Source: Zizania palustris (lineage: Eukaryota > Streptophyta > Magnoliopsida > Poales > Poaceae). From it: a stretch of 64,000 nt of DNA. Of this stretch, positions 46,034 through 57,434 are shown piece after piece. The DNA lies in NCBI GenBank assembly GCA_019279435.1, contig JAAALK010000289.1:28326603-28390602 (forward strand). Reading direction: 5' to 3'. The notes beneath the pieces were generated by a model. It was not told where the DNA came from, ran no database searches, and saw nothing but the letters and a program-made list of their open reading frames with translations. The first letter of the stretch is position 1, and every line of letters starts with the position of its first letter. Position numbers and translations under genes: made by a program.

Positions 46034-47619
46034 TGAGAAACCATGTTGAAGAATATGGTTTTGATATTCCAGATGTGATGAGTGATTGTCAACGGAAGTC
46101 AAAGAAAGGGAGAGATGGATACCTGCCGAGTCTGAGGCGCATGTGACTCAGGTACACGGGCAGTGAGCGACGGCCGGGCAGAGGAGCTGCGGAGTCGGGC
46201 TGGCCCAATCCGGGTACATGGCTAGGAGCGGCAGATGATCCACTGGTCTGTTGACTGGGTTTGACTTAGGTAGACGGGCGGCGAGTGATTGCCGGGCTGA
46301 GGGAGCTGCGGGGTCGGGTCGGCCCAATCCGGGTACCCGGTGCGAAGACGGTGGACGCTTTGTCAGCTTCGGCGTAAAACTAACAATCTATCATTAATTC
46401 GTTTTTAGGATATTAATATTTAGTTTTTAAGTTTAGAATATTTTTATTCGAGTCAGTTAATTTTTCTAAGAATATTTTAGTAATTTTCGGAATTTATTTT
46501 AGAGTCAGTTTATTTTACCCGAGGGTAAAGTAGTCTTTTCATGTATTAGGATTGGCCTATAAATAGGCCCCTATCCCATTGGGGATGGTCGACGGATTTC
46601 ATTAGATCAATCTACATTCCAACTTTTCTGGTTCCCGTCCGCTTTCCACCGAAATTTTTTCTTCTCCGAAGTTTTTCATCTGCGATTTAACGTCGTCCGT
46701 TGCTGTAGTGTTTTCTCGACATTGCGTGGCGGTCCAGCCGAGCACCAAGCTTGGAGCCGTGGTGATTTGCGCATCGTCGGTGTACTCCAGGCACAACAAA
46801 TCCACGAAAAGCAGCAGGAAGTTTTTTTCAGCCGGCATTGGTGTGCTGCACGGCAGCGGGCCCCACGAAAATTGTGCTTTGCACCGGTGACAACACGCAC
46901 AGCTTTTGGCTGTGTTTTCAACGCAGCACAGTGCTTCTTCCATGCCTGGCGTCAGCGGCGAGGCGAAGACTCTAGGCAACAGGAAGCTTGGCGTCGGATT
47001 CTCTGTAATGCGGGACGACGTGATCGGCGAGGTAAACGGGATTTCAGTTCATGGAGATGAGCATGCATGCGAAGGTAAGTTCTAATCTACTATTTTTCTT
47101 GGTAGATCGTTTTTAGAGATAATCATCTATTAATTAATTAATTAGCTAAAAGACTATTTCGAAATATCTTTTAATCTGTTAAAGTTGATTGGTTATTTCG
47201 TATTTCCTGTTTATCTGTATAATCTGGTCATATAAAAAGAAAAGAAAAATTAGTCGCAGTTATTTTTTTAGTCTAAGTTTATTTTACCTGCAATATTTTC
47301 GGTTTAAGTCTGAATTAATTTTTAATGATCTATATTTTATTCATGTAATTAATATCTTATTTCTAGATTAAAATATTAATATCTCGTGATTTCTCTAGGT
47401 GTTTTAATTTACTGTAGTTTTTATTTAGTTTATCTTTAATATCATTTAGATTAAGATAATAATTATTTTTAAGCTAGACTAGTTTTTATTCCAGTAATTT
47501 GCTTTGATAATATTATTTGTCTGGTTAAGTTCCTTTGGATGTTGGGATTAAAATATAGTTTAGCAAGAAATTTTTAGGCGCCCATTCACCCCCCTCTGGT
47601 CGCTACTTTCGGTCCTACA
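46034..47619 (+). repeat. 3' LTR of the gag-only copia element
   Basis: Same ends as the 5' LTR. The substitutions relative to the 5' LTR all lie in the first 575 bases or so. The remaining 1 kb is identical apart from a 3-bp deletion near 47418. Confidence 0.93.
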
Positions 47620-47624
47620 TCTTG

Positions 47625-48425
47625 TCATCCCGACTGTCGACGACTTGAAGAAGCGAGCTTCTTGTAAGTGGCATGATTCTCATTCCCATTATACTAATGA
47701 TTGCAATGTTTGTCGTTGACAGGTTCAATCGGTCATAGAGGAAGGACGATTGAAGTTGGATACTAATCCCAAGACGAAGCTCGACCAGGACCCCTTCCCC
47801 GTGAACATCATTGACCTCGATGGGAAGAAGGTGTTGATTCGGCCCGAGCAGGCCGGGTAGGCTAAGGGGAAGGAGGTCGTGATCGGAGAGCCTCGTACGC
47901 ACACACTCGTGCCGAAGAACCCTGAGGTAGGATTGTAGAAAGTGAACACCAATGCATATTCTTCGGTTGCGACCCACAAGAAGCCGAAGGTGACATACGA
48001 CATGCTGCTACAAAAACACAAGAAGAGAGCCGAGAAGGCTAACACTCAGCCAGGACCTCCAGCGAGGCCGATCCATCCTCAGAAAGGTAGGTTCGGCACA
48101 TGATGGGTGAGACCACTAGAGCCACCTTTTCCTCCACCGCTGTATCACTTGAACATGGCATAGTGGTCTTCGTGCTATTTTCTTCCTCCCGGGTACCCCG
48201 CACCTTACTATATTGCTCTGTTTGTGCCCTCCGAGTTTTATAACATATAGAATCAGATGGGTGCTGTGAGGGGTGATGTCTTCGATGGATTATCCGTTGC
48301 ACAGCGAGGACGTACAAAGGAGATATCCGAGGCCATCATGGTCAAGTGGGGTCCCAGGACGTCCCAATCCCTAAGGGGCCCCCCTCGGAGTAAGACGGGG
48401 GCGAACCACAAAAGACACCCGAGGA
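47625..48425 (+). pseudogene. Tat gag, second part with nucleocapsid knuckle
   Basis: Directly after the TCTTG duplication the frame resumes as VIPTVDDLKKRASCKWHDSH with SHYTNDC, the C-x2-H-type knuckle of Tat gag, then EEGRLKLDTN and a Pro-rich linker. Several stops interrupt it (for example near 47718, 47861 and 47937). Confidence 0.75.
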
Positions 48426-48620
48426 GGAGACCGTTAGTCTGACCGCAACCCCAAGACCGATCAGGCCACCATAACCACCCCGGTCTGACCGGCCTACTGC
48501 GACCGGTCCGACCAGCCCTTTTTAGTCACATGGCACTAGTCGGTCTAACTGGCCCACCATGACCGGTCCAACCTATAGGATCCAGTCAGATCGACCCAAT
48601 AAGGTTGGTTCGACCGACAG
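48426..48620 (+). repeat. GGTCTGACCGG-type motif block in the Tat gag-protease linker
   Basis: At least eight variants of GGTCTGACCGG / GGTCCGACC lie within 190 bp. It is the same motif as in this element's LTR and at 57240-57415. Confidence 0.8.
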
Positions 48621-48779
48621 TACACAAGAGCAGAATTCCGCTAAGCACAAAAATGCTAAGGCTGATCCAGGTACTTCCCATTCGACCAAAAACTCTAGAA
48701 GCAAGTTTGTGGCGCCCGGCACTAAGCCGCAACCTTCATGGGCACCTCCAGGCATGGTCAAGTCCTAGAAGAGGCGGCT

Positions 48780-49650
48780 ACAACATCTTCGAGCCTAGGA
48801 GATGCGCGAGAAGAAGGCCGAGGACGAGCAGAACACCATTTTCGAGGAGATCTGTCCCCGACTAGTGATGAAGCAGGTTTGGAAGCCCAAGTCAGTTGTC
48901 GTAAACAACCCGACTCCTACTCCAAGCGATGATGAGGACGATCTGATGGACGACGACTACACGCACATTTCCGAGGGGCCCCCTCGTCAGGCGATGGACA
49001 TAAACGTCATCATGATTCTTGCTTAGTTTGCTCTTCCACAGGACACGGACGAGGTCGCTCAGTTGAGATTCGGTCCACGGGAGTCCATTTTCGACAAGCC
49101 AGAGGATACGACTCATCACCTAAAGCCTCTCTATGTCAAGGGGCACATCGACGGAAACTGATCTCGAGGATGCTTGTAGACGGAGGCGCAAACATCAACC
49201 TAATGCCGTACTCTCTGTTGAAGAAGTTCGACATAAGTGAAGACGACCTGATGAATATTGACTTGATGCTAAACATCTTCAACGACGAGATCTCCGAGGC
49301 CAAGGGCGTACTTCTTTGGAGCTGACGGTGGGCAACAAGATGTTGCCAATAGTGTTCTTCATCATCGATGTGCAAGGTAATTACAGTGTGCTACTTGGGC
49401 GTGATTGGATCCATGCCAATTGCCACAATCCTTCTACCCTGCACCAGTGTTTGATTCAGTAGGACGACAATGATATAGAAGTCATACCAGCTGACACTTC
49501 GGCCCAGGTTGCTTTGGCAGATGTGTCTATCGACGCCATCCATGATAAGGTGGAATTCTTGTCAAGTAGAGATCTATCAGATTACAACTTTGTTAGCGTG
49601 TCTGAGTGATGCTTTGTTCCAGTGTCTATAAAGACGGCTAGTGTAGCACG
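48780..49650 (+). pseudogene. Tat aspartic protease region
   Basis: The segment at about 49165-49230 encodes MLVDGGANINLMPYSLL, the D-x-G-A-type active site of retropepsins, followed by FDISEDDL. About 49350-49440 encodes FFIIDVQGNYSVLLGRDWIH in another frame, the second conserved part (LLGRDW). Frames are broken between them by a one-base shift and stops. Protease would cleave the Gag-Pol polyprotein. Confidence 0.78.
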
Positions 49651-49671
49651 GCTGTCTCTAAATTAGTTTTC

Positions 49672-50516
49672 ATGTCTAGTAAAAGTAATCTTGATTGGCT
49701 AAAGTCTCATGTAGAGCAGTATCGGTCTTCTAAAGAAGGTATTGCCGAAGCCATTGAAGATTTTAGCGAAATTAAAAAGTTAGGTCAAGGTTTTGCATCG
49801 GCTGACCCTCTAGAAGAGGTAGATATAGGTGATGGTAGTATTCCAAGGCCAACTTTTGTAAATCAAAATTTATAGGATGATAAAAAGGTCGAAGTAATAA
49901 AATTGTTTCGGCCATATGTCGATTGTTTCGCATGGGAGTACAGTGAGATGCCCGGACTTAGCCGCGAGCTCGTAGAGCATCGACTGCCTATCAAACCCGG
50001 GTTTATGCCTTATAAACAGCCCCCTCGTCACTTTAATTCGGTTGTGTATGACCGAGTTAAAGAGGAGATGGAATGACTACGAAAGGCTGAGTTTATTAGG
50101 CCATGCAGGTATGTTGAATGGGTTGCTAACATTGTGCCTGTAGAGAAGAAAGTGAGTGGCAAGATTCGTGTGTCCATTGATTTTAGGGATTTGAACAAGG
50201 CCACTCCGAAGGACGAGTATCCCATGACGATAGCCGACATGTTGATCAACGATTCTTCAGGACACAAGGTACTAAGTTTTCTTGATGGCAACGCTAGTTA
50301 TAATCAAATCTTTATGGTTGAAGAGGACATTTACAAAACGACCTTTCGAAGCCATGGTTTTGTCGGCTTGTTTGAGTGGGTTGTGATGACTTTTGGTTTA
50401 AAGAATACTGGTGCTACATATCAATGTGCTATGAACTTGATCTTTCATGACTTGCTAGGAGTTATATTAGAGGTCTATATAGATGATGTTGTAGTCAAAT
50501 CGGATGCTATGGGAAA
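49672..50516 (+). pseudogene. Tat reverse transcriptase, N-terminal part
   Basis: The open segment 50134-50516 encodes the fingers and palm: VSIDFRDLNKATPKDEYPM, FLDGNASYNQIFM, VVMTFGLKNTGATYQCAMN, and the catalytic YIDDVVVKSDAMGN. Upstream pieces (ASADPLEEVDIGDGSIPRPT and LPIKPGFMPYKQPPRHFNS) are separated by stops. The frame is cut exactly at the solo LTR at 50517 and resumes at 53779. Confidence 0.88.
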
Positions 50517-53500
50517 TGTCATGCCCCGATTTACCAAATCGGAACATTATTGAATTTCCATATAACAACAATAATAACAAGAGGTTCATCATGCGACAAC
50601 GTACATATGGGCAATCATTCGTGGTACGCAGACCACACTATTACATAAGTGTAAAATAAAATAAACAAAGAAAATAAACAGCATGACGAACGTCTTCTTT
50701 AGGTTCTTCTTCTTGACTGGGTCGCTACTCCAGACCATCCTCCTCATAGTAAGCAGCCTTTGAAGTGTTTGTCCAACGGGTATGAGTACAAAAAGTACTC
50801 AACAAGCCACCAAGAATGCAATAGTAATGCGAGATAATAACAAAGGAATGATAATGACTAAAAGTGTGGAAAAGTACATTTTTCCAGTTATAGCATTTAT
50901 TGTAGTCAAATTTTATCATGCAGAATAGTAAACATGAACAGCATCATACCATCTAACTCGAGGAGTACGTTTTCCCTCCTCGCTCCACAGTCCTTACATG
51001 TCAAATCATCATACACACTCATGAAAGTAAACTAACTGTGGGATGTCACGCAACCCGCCCTTGACCGTGGGCTCAGCTTTTCAAAAAGATTTAAGACTCT
51101 AATCAGAGGTGTACCACTGTACCCACAAGGCACGCACTCATCCCATACACCAAAGTGTAACGAGATGACCCATACCACGGGAACTCGTGCCAAAACCTCA
51201 GCATGAAATGCTCCAAGCTATAATCACCCGCTCTAGGTTTCATCGGTGCGCCGGGCCGCATCCCGGCTAACGTCGCACCCCCTTTTGCGCCACGTCGGTA
51301 CAAGCCACCCGCAGGTGCTGCTTGACCCATCTCCAAGTGGTGCCTCGGATTGGAACACTCCATACCTTAGTTAGGACTTACCCACTAGACTTGTGGTTAG
51401 TATGGAAATGTATTGCAACGGATCCCACAGACCGGTCCTTATAGTGCACCCGGAACCCACCATGCATACATTCTCAACCATAACTCTATCACCAACAGGA
51501 TTCTAGGGATAAGATAAACGAGGATCATATAGTGGAAACCAAATTGCTACGACCTATTTTTAACTTATAGCAATTGTGTCAATACATTGGACACTAGCTA
51601 ATAGTACTAATAATATGGTGACAATGAGTTTAGGCTAGATAGCATGGCTTGGGTTGCACTTCAAGGTGGGGGATCTAAATAAATATAATGTAAGGCTCTC
51701 AATTGACTAATGCATGTATAGCCTATGTGTTTTAGCGATAGTTTAACAAAATTGGGTTCAATATGGTCAAAAGATTGGTTTGGTGACTTGCCTTCTTCAG
51801 GGAAGGGGGAGGGAGGAACTTCCAGGAAGTATTCTGACTCCTCAATGGCGTCGTAGTCTTCTTGATATGAATAATAAATATAACATTCAATAAAACAACC
51901 CAAAACAACACAATAAGTACATATGTTTTTCATTGGATAAAATTAGGCGAAATCAAGTTATTAATCTTCTGAAATCATTATCTAAATTTTTAAGGTCAAT
52001 TTTTATGGAGTTAAGAATTTTCTAAAAGGAATTATGAATATATCCTAAAGTGCATTTGAATACTCTATTAACTAAATATAAAATACTCAAAGTAAACCTA
52101 CTGTTTTTATTGCATTAACATGTAGAGAATAAAATTATAAATTTTCTGGAATTGAAATGGTTAAATTTGGAGTTAAAATGAACAAGATATCAATTTTAGA
52201 AGTTTAAAACCATTTTTGGAATTTAAATTAATTCAAAAACAGTCGCCGGTCCACGGTGAACCGGAGCCACCGTGAACCCGTGCACTGTGCGCGTGAGCCG
52301 GATCGTGGATCGCCGTTTGATCATGATCGGGCGGCCACGGGCGAGGCAGGGGTGTTAAGTGGACGCGGACGACCACGATTAAAATGCCGAACCGATACGC
52401 GATGGACGACCTATATTCAATAAGGTTTTTAAGTATCAATGGACGCGCAAGATTAAAACGTACCGCTTCGCCGAAATCGGACGGATCTGATTAAACCGTG
52501 CGAACGATCTAATCGCCACCGTTAGATCCAGATCGCACGGTCGCGGTCGAATCCGACATTGCATGGGTACTTTACCCATGCCGGTCGTCTTCTCCGGTGA
52601 CGGCGAGCGGGCCAGAGGCCACGACGAGTGACGACGGTCCTATCCGAGCCTAGAGATGGAAAGAGGGTGATGAGGGGAACACGAAGGTACCACTACGGTG
52701 GTCTGAGGTCGACGGGGTGTGGCCGGCGACGAGCGGGGGCGGCGAAGGTGTTCGGGTCCTTCGTCGGCGGTGGGGTTCCGGCGAGTTTCGTCGTTGATGG
52801 AGCGGTGGCAGAGGTCGGGGAGGTGTCGGCGGTCACAATGATGCGGTCGCTAAGGGGGAAGGAGGACTCCAGCGACGACTGGAGTGAGGGCGGCGATGTG
52901 GCGCTAAAACTCGGATTACGGGCGCTTTGTTCGTTCTTAATGCGAATGGACGTGCGGGCTGGACGCGGTGGAGGCTGGGGGTTTATATAGTGGCGCCAGT
53001 GGGGAAAACGGGCGGCGAATACAAGGAAAGCTGAGGGGGGTCTTCAATGGCGCCGGTGAGGTCTGCCATGCATGCGAGTGCTGATGCCGTGGCTTAAACG
53101 TGTGGATTAACGCGGGGAAACGGTCGGCGGGGCTCGGGGGACAGCTTAATGGCGTCAATTGAATGGGGGAGAGGCCGGTGAGGCGGATCCGAGGGGAGTT
53201 AGGGCTTCGGCCGGCGAGGGGGGATTTGGGGAGCGGATCTCATGGGGAAGACAGATCTGATAGGTGGGGGCTACTGGTCAGTGGGCGCGGGGATGCGGGC
53301 GTGGCAACGGGGCGCGACTAACGGGTGGGGTCGGGCTCGGTCGAGAGGGGGAGTTGGCGCCGACAGGTGGGCTTGACCCGGGCGGGCACGCGGAGAGAGA
53401 GTGAGGGGTCGCTGATGAGCGGGGCCTGCTTGGCAGAGAGGGGGCACGGGGTTGAGTGGGCTGGGCCGGCTGGTTGAGGGAGAAGAGGGGGAAGGGGGCC

Positions 53501-53778
53501 GTTACTATTTAAATCCTTTTATGAATAAAAATAATTGCTGAAATTGGTTTAAAATATTTGGGTTGTTTCCAAGAGTGATAAAAATTTGTAAAAAATATGA
53601 AAAATATGTCTTGGCCTTGGGATCATATAAAAATTTTCTTAGTCCTTGGTTTGGACATCTCCTCTAGGTCTTAGTTCATTTGAACATAAATAGAATTATA
53701 GAAATTCCAAAAATAATCTTTTTCAGGAAAAATCTAATAAAAGATATTTTTATTTATCTGAAAATTTGGGGTGTTACA
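50517..53778 (+). mobile_element. solo LTR, 3.3 kb, same family as 9809-13147
   Basis: Starts TGTCATGCCCCGATTT, ends GGGGTGTTACA, flanked by perfect GGAAA (50512-50516 and 53779-53783). It shares order and wording of segments with the 9.8-13.1 kb copy. No gag or pol is present. RT homology continues directly on both sides. GC-rich frames at 52.6-53.2 kb are compositional. Confidence 0.8.
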
Positions 53779-54267
53779 GGAAACCATTTAGCCAATTTGA
53801 GAGTTGCTATTGAAAGAATGCGTCGGTATGGCTTAAAGATGAACCCGCTTAAGTGTGCTTTTAGCGTGTCGGTGGGAATGTTCTTAGGATTTACTCCCTC
53901 CTTCCCATAATATAAGGCCTATAAATTTTTTTACAGATATCAAGGCACTTTCAATATGAGTTTCATGACCTCGTAATATGAGATGCATGGCCTCTTGCAT
54001 GCATCAACCTCTCACAGGAAACTCTTCGAAAACCGGTCACCATTTATTATTGGTATTTAATAGTAAAATATGCCTTATATTATGGGAATTAGATCAAAAA
54101 ATTATAGGCCTTATATTATGGGAAGGAGGGAGTATGATTCATGAAAGAGGTATTGAGATTGATCCTAAGAGACTTGAGAAGATTAGGAACTTTGAAGTGC
54201 CGACATGCAAGAGAGATGTGCAAAAGTTGCTAGGCAAGGGAATTATTTGCGCTGCTTTATATCTAAC
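53779..54267 (+). pseudogene. Tat RT, continuation, split by a Stowaway MITE
   Basis: After the GGAAA duplication the frame resumes as NHLANLRVAIERMRRYGLKMN and reaches FLGF, where the MITE begins. After it, MIHERGIEIDPKRLEKIRN and CKRDVQKLLGK continue the RT thumb/connection. It then decays and is cut by the copia solo LTR at 54268. Confidence 0.82.
53894..54132 (+). mobile_element. Stowaway (Tc1/mariner-type) MITE, 239 bp
   Basis: Ends CTCCCTCCTTCCCATAATAT and its inverse, with TA duplicated on both sides (53892-53893 and 54133-54134). It sits inside a conserved RT stretch, so both borders are confirmed by flanking homology. Confidence 0.92.
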
Positions 54268-56219
54268 TGAGGAGCTATGCTGAATAGCGTGGGCCTCATG
54301 GCTCCAGAAGTGATGAGTCATTGTCAACGATAGTCAAAGAGGACAAAAGAAGAAGAGATATGCTGTTTCATGGGCCGCGTGTGACTCAGGTACACGGGCA
54401 GGGAGCGACTGTCGGGCAGAGGAGGCTGCGAAGTCGGGCTGGCCCAATCCGGGTACATGGGCCAGAAGCAGTAGAAGACCCACTGGGCTGTTGACTAGGG
54501 TTGACTCAGGTACACGGGCGGTGAGTGATTGCCGGGCTGAGAGAGCTGCGGAATCAAGCCGGCCCAATTCGGGTACCTGGTGCAAAGTCGGTGGAGGCTT
54601 TGTTAGTTTCAGCGCAAAACTGACAACCATTGATCTTGTATCCGACTGTCCAGAAGAGAAGCCGTAGTCGCTACGAAAACTTAGCTTCCGGATAAGTCAT
54701 CTGTATCTCTAGGCCCACAGTCAGTCAGTCATGTCTGTAAAAATACCTAAAGGCAGTAGAGTCTTTTCCTTTATTCCTGCGTCTGTAAAAACCCTAAGGG
54801 GCTGGTGGAATATTCCTAGTGTTGGGCAGCCTATAAATATGACCCCAATCCCTAGGGTTAGGTCACCCTTTTGGCTGAAATCAATTCATACTCCTTTGGG
54901 TCATTTTTGTCTCTTACTCTCTCTCTTGTTTGTGCGCCGCCAGGCATTTTGCCCCTGTTTCTTGTCTTGCATTTATTTCATTCTTACTGTTGCAGTGAAG
55001 CTTCTATTCTCTAATCGTGCGCAGCAACTGCAGCGTTTTAATGGCTTCATTTCACTCGCACAGCAAGGTTTTTCATGGATTTTAAGGCTTCGGTTGCTTC
55101 TGTTGCGTGTGTTCTTCACGCAAGTAGTACTAGTTCTTGGTGTTGCAAGTAGTACTACTACACTGTTGCAACAGTACACTAGTACCAGCTTTTTGCTTTT
55201 CAGCGTAGCTTTTTGATCGAAGTTGACAGGGCTGAGTACCTTTTCTAACTGTTCTATGGCGAAGCCACCCTCTCTGTTCGAAGCCCCTCAGCTCCGTGAG
55301 GCAGGCTTCGATCTGATCTACTCGAAGGCTTTGTTTGAACTTCGAACTTCATTTTGTGTCCTGAGTTGCTAGCTTCGAAGTACTTCTTGAACTATCAACG
55401 TTTCATACTTCGAACGTCTGTGCGAAGGTACTCCGACTCGAGCTCTTCGAAGTCCATACTTCGACAGGTTTCGAAGTTGGCTTCGAAGCTTGTCTTTCCG
55501 TTAGACTTCGCTCAGTGTTTGCTTCTGTCTTCTTCGAAGGTCCTCGATGTGTTTGTTCGAAGGTAGAGTGTAGGCTTCGTTTTGGTTCTCTGTCACGTGT
55601 CAGCCTTCGCTTTTCCTTCGAAGGTAGTTTTTGTGTGTGACGTGTTCGAAGGTCTGTTCGAACGTTGTCCTTAGAAGTATACTATTCGAAGCAAGCTTCG
55701 ATACATACACACTTCGCTTCGAAGCATACTTCGCTCCCTGCCACTTCGAACTAGGCTAGACCAAAATACCTTCGGCATTTTCACAACAGCCTTCGGCAGG
55801 CTTCGCAACTAACCTCCGAAGCAGGCTTCGACCAGTGAAGCAGGCTTCGACCAGCGAAGCAGGCTTCGACCACCGAAGCAGACCTCGACTGGCGAAGCAG
55901 GCTTCGCCAAGTTCCGAACAGGAGACAAATATGAACAGTAACTTCTCATCTTACTTTATATATACTTAGATCATTTCATTGAGAAGTTTGGCCTGTCATG
56001 TCTAGTATACTTTGTTTATCTGCCTAGTTGCACTGCTTTGGTAGTTCTCTGTATAACATCAGTTACTTCTAGGCTAGATACCTTTAGACTTAGGCTATCT
56101 GTTCATTCTCTGCTGCTAAGTCTTTTGAGGTGCGTTGGGTGTTGGGAATAGGCCATATATTCGAAAGAATTTTTAAGGCGCCCATTTACCCCCCTCTGGT
56201 CGCTACTTTCGGTCCTACA
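54268..56219 (+). mobile_element. Ty1/copia solo LTR (copy 4) in the Tat RT/RNase H boundary
   Basis: Starts TGAGGAGCTATGCTG, ends TTTCGGTCCTACA, flanked by perfect CTAAC (54263-54267 and 56220-56224). CCTATAAATATGACC lies near 54830. The stretch 55250-55920 is saturated with TTCGAAG and CTTCGA motifs. It is closest to copy 2 (20793) in its first 55 bases. Confidence 0.88.
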
Positions 56220-57200
56220 CTAACTTGTCTGGCAAGACTGATGCTTTTGTCCCCATACTTCGGCTAAAGAACGAAGCCGAATTCACTTGCGTGGCAAGTC
56301 AGCAACGTGCTTTTGAGAAAATTAAAGAGTGCTTGTCATCACTGCCGGTGGTAAGAGCACCGAAAGTCAGGATTCTGTTTCGGCTATATGTTGCTGCTGA
56401 AGATAACATAATAGGAGCTGTGTTGACTCATGAGGTGGAGGGAAAGGAGTACATCATCACATTCTTGAGTCGCCGCCTATTGGATCGAGATGAGGTATGT
56501 GTTTTTAGAGTGTTTATGTTTATCACTTTATTATGCATGTACTAAGCTTCGCCAATATCTTTTATCTAGCACATGTATTGTTACTTGTCAAAACGATGTT
56601 ATCAAATACATGTTGCAAAAGCTGATTCTAAGTGGGAGAATCGGAAAGTGGGCTTACGCTTTGATTGAGTACGATTTGGCTTATGAAGCCTTGAAAGCTA
56701 TGAAAGGCCAAGTCGTTGCAAATTTTATAGTTGATTACCATGTAGATGTCAGTTGGAGTGGTGATGCTTCTTTGATTGAAGTAGTACCATGGAAACTTTA
56801 CTTTGATGTTTTGACTTACAAGAATGGTCAAGGTGTTGGAGTTGCGCTCATATCACCTAGTGGTATGAGTTTCGAGACCTCGGCCCGATTGCAATTTCCT
56901 TGTACTAATAATCAAGCTGAATATGAAGCTCTATTGCAAGGAATTGAATTTTTAAGCTCCATGGGTGTTAAATATATTCATGCATATGGTGATTCACTAT
57001 TAGTAGTTCAATAAGGAGCTAAGGATGCTCAATGCTTCAATGGTTTATTGAATATTTACTTGGATAAGTGTCTAGACATAATTGCTACTTTTGATGATTT
57101 TGAAATTTCACATGTGTATGTGAAGCCAATTCAGTAACAAATGACTTGGCTCAGCAAGCATATGGTTACAAATTAAAAGGTAATTTTTTTGCACAAGAAA
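56220..57200 (+). pseudogene. Tat RT connection, RNase H and archaeal-type second RNase H
   Basis: 56225-56545 encodes SGKTDAFVPILRLKNEAEFTC and FRLYVAAEDNIIGAVLTHEVEGK, the RT-to-RNase H junction. 56490-57014 continues with LSLYYACTKLRQYL and then a second RNase H. That domain has WKLYFDVLTYKNGQGVGVAL, TNNQAEYEALLQGIE and YGDSLLVVQ, so the D, E and D active-site positions are kept. The frame stops at 57012. Further matches follow to about 57180 with shifts. A second RNase H before integrase defines the Tat lineage. Confidence 0.85.
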
Positions 57201-57239
57201 AACTGATGCTTAACTTTATTTCACCACGCGAGTCAAAAC

Positions 57240-57415
57240 ATATCGGTCTGACAAGCCTGACATGGTCGGTCCGACCGCAGGTGTCTCATCGGTCTGACCG
57301 GCCATGCTAGGCTGGTCTAACCGCCATGTGTCGTTTGTCCAATAATGGTCGGTTTGACTGACCCTCTATGGATAGTCTGACCGCCCCGTGTCAGTAAATT
57401 TCAGGACATAGGGGG
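57240..57415 (+). repeat. GGTCTGACCGG-type motif block between RNase H and integrase
   Basis: About eight variants of GGTCTGACCGG / GGTCCGACCGC lie in 170 bp. The sister element has no such motif here and instead carries CTTCGG repeats in the same position (61715-61990). Confidence 0.8.
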
Positions 57416-57434
57416 GCGGGTTGAAATTTGTGAT

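Larger units (their letters stand above)
41166..47619 (+). mobile_element. complete gag-only Ty1/copia (SIRE-like) element, 6454 bp
   Basis: Two LTRs (1589 and 1586 bp), a tRNA-Met primer site, one gag-type frame, a non-coding tail and a polypurine tract, flanked by perfect TCTTG (41161-41165 and 47620-47624). There is no protease, integrase or RT, so it is a non-autonomous TR-GAG-like element that would depend on a related autonomous copia. LTRs differ by about ten substitutions and one 3-bp indel by eye, so it is young. It interrupts Tat gag. Confidence 0.92.
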
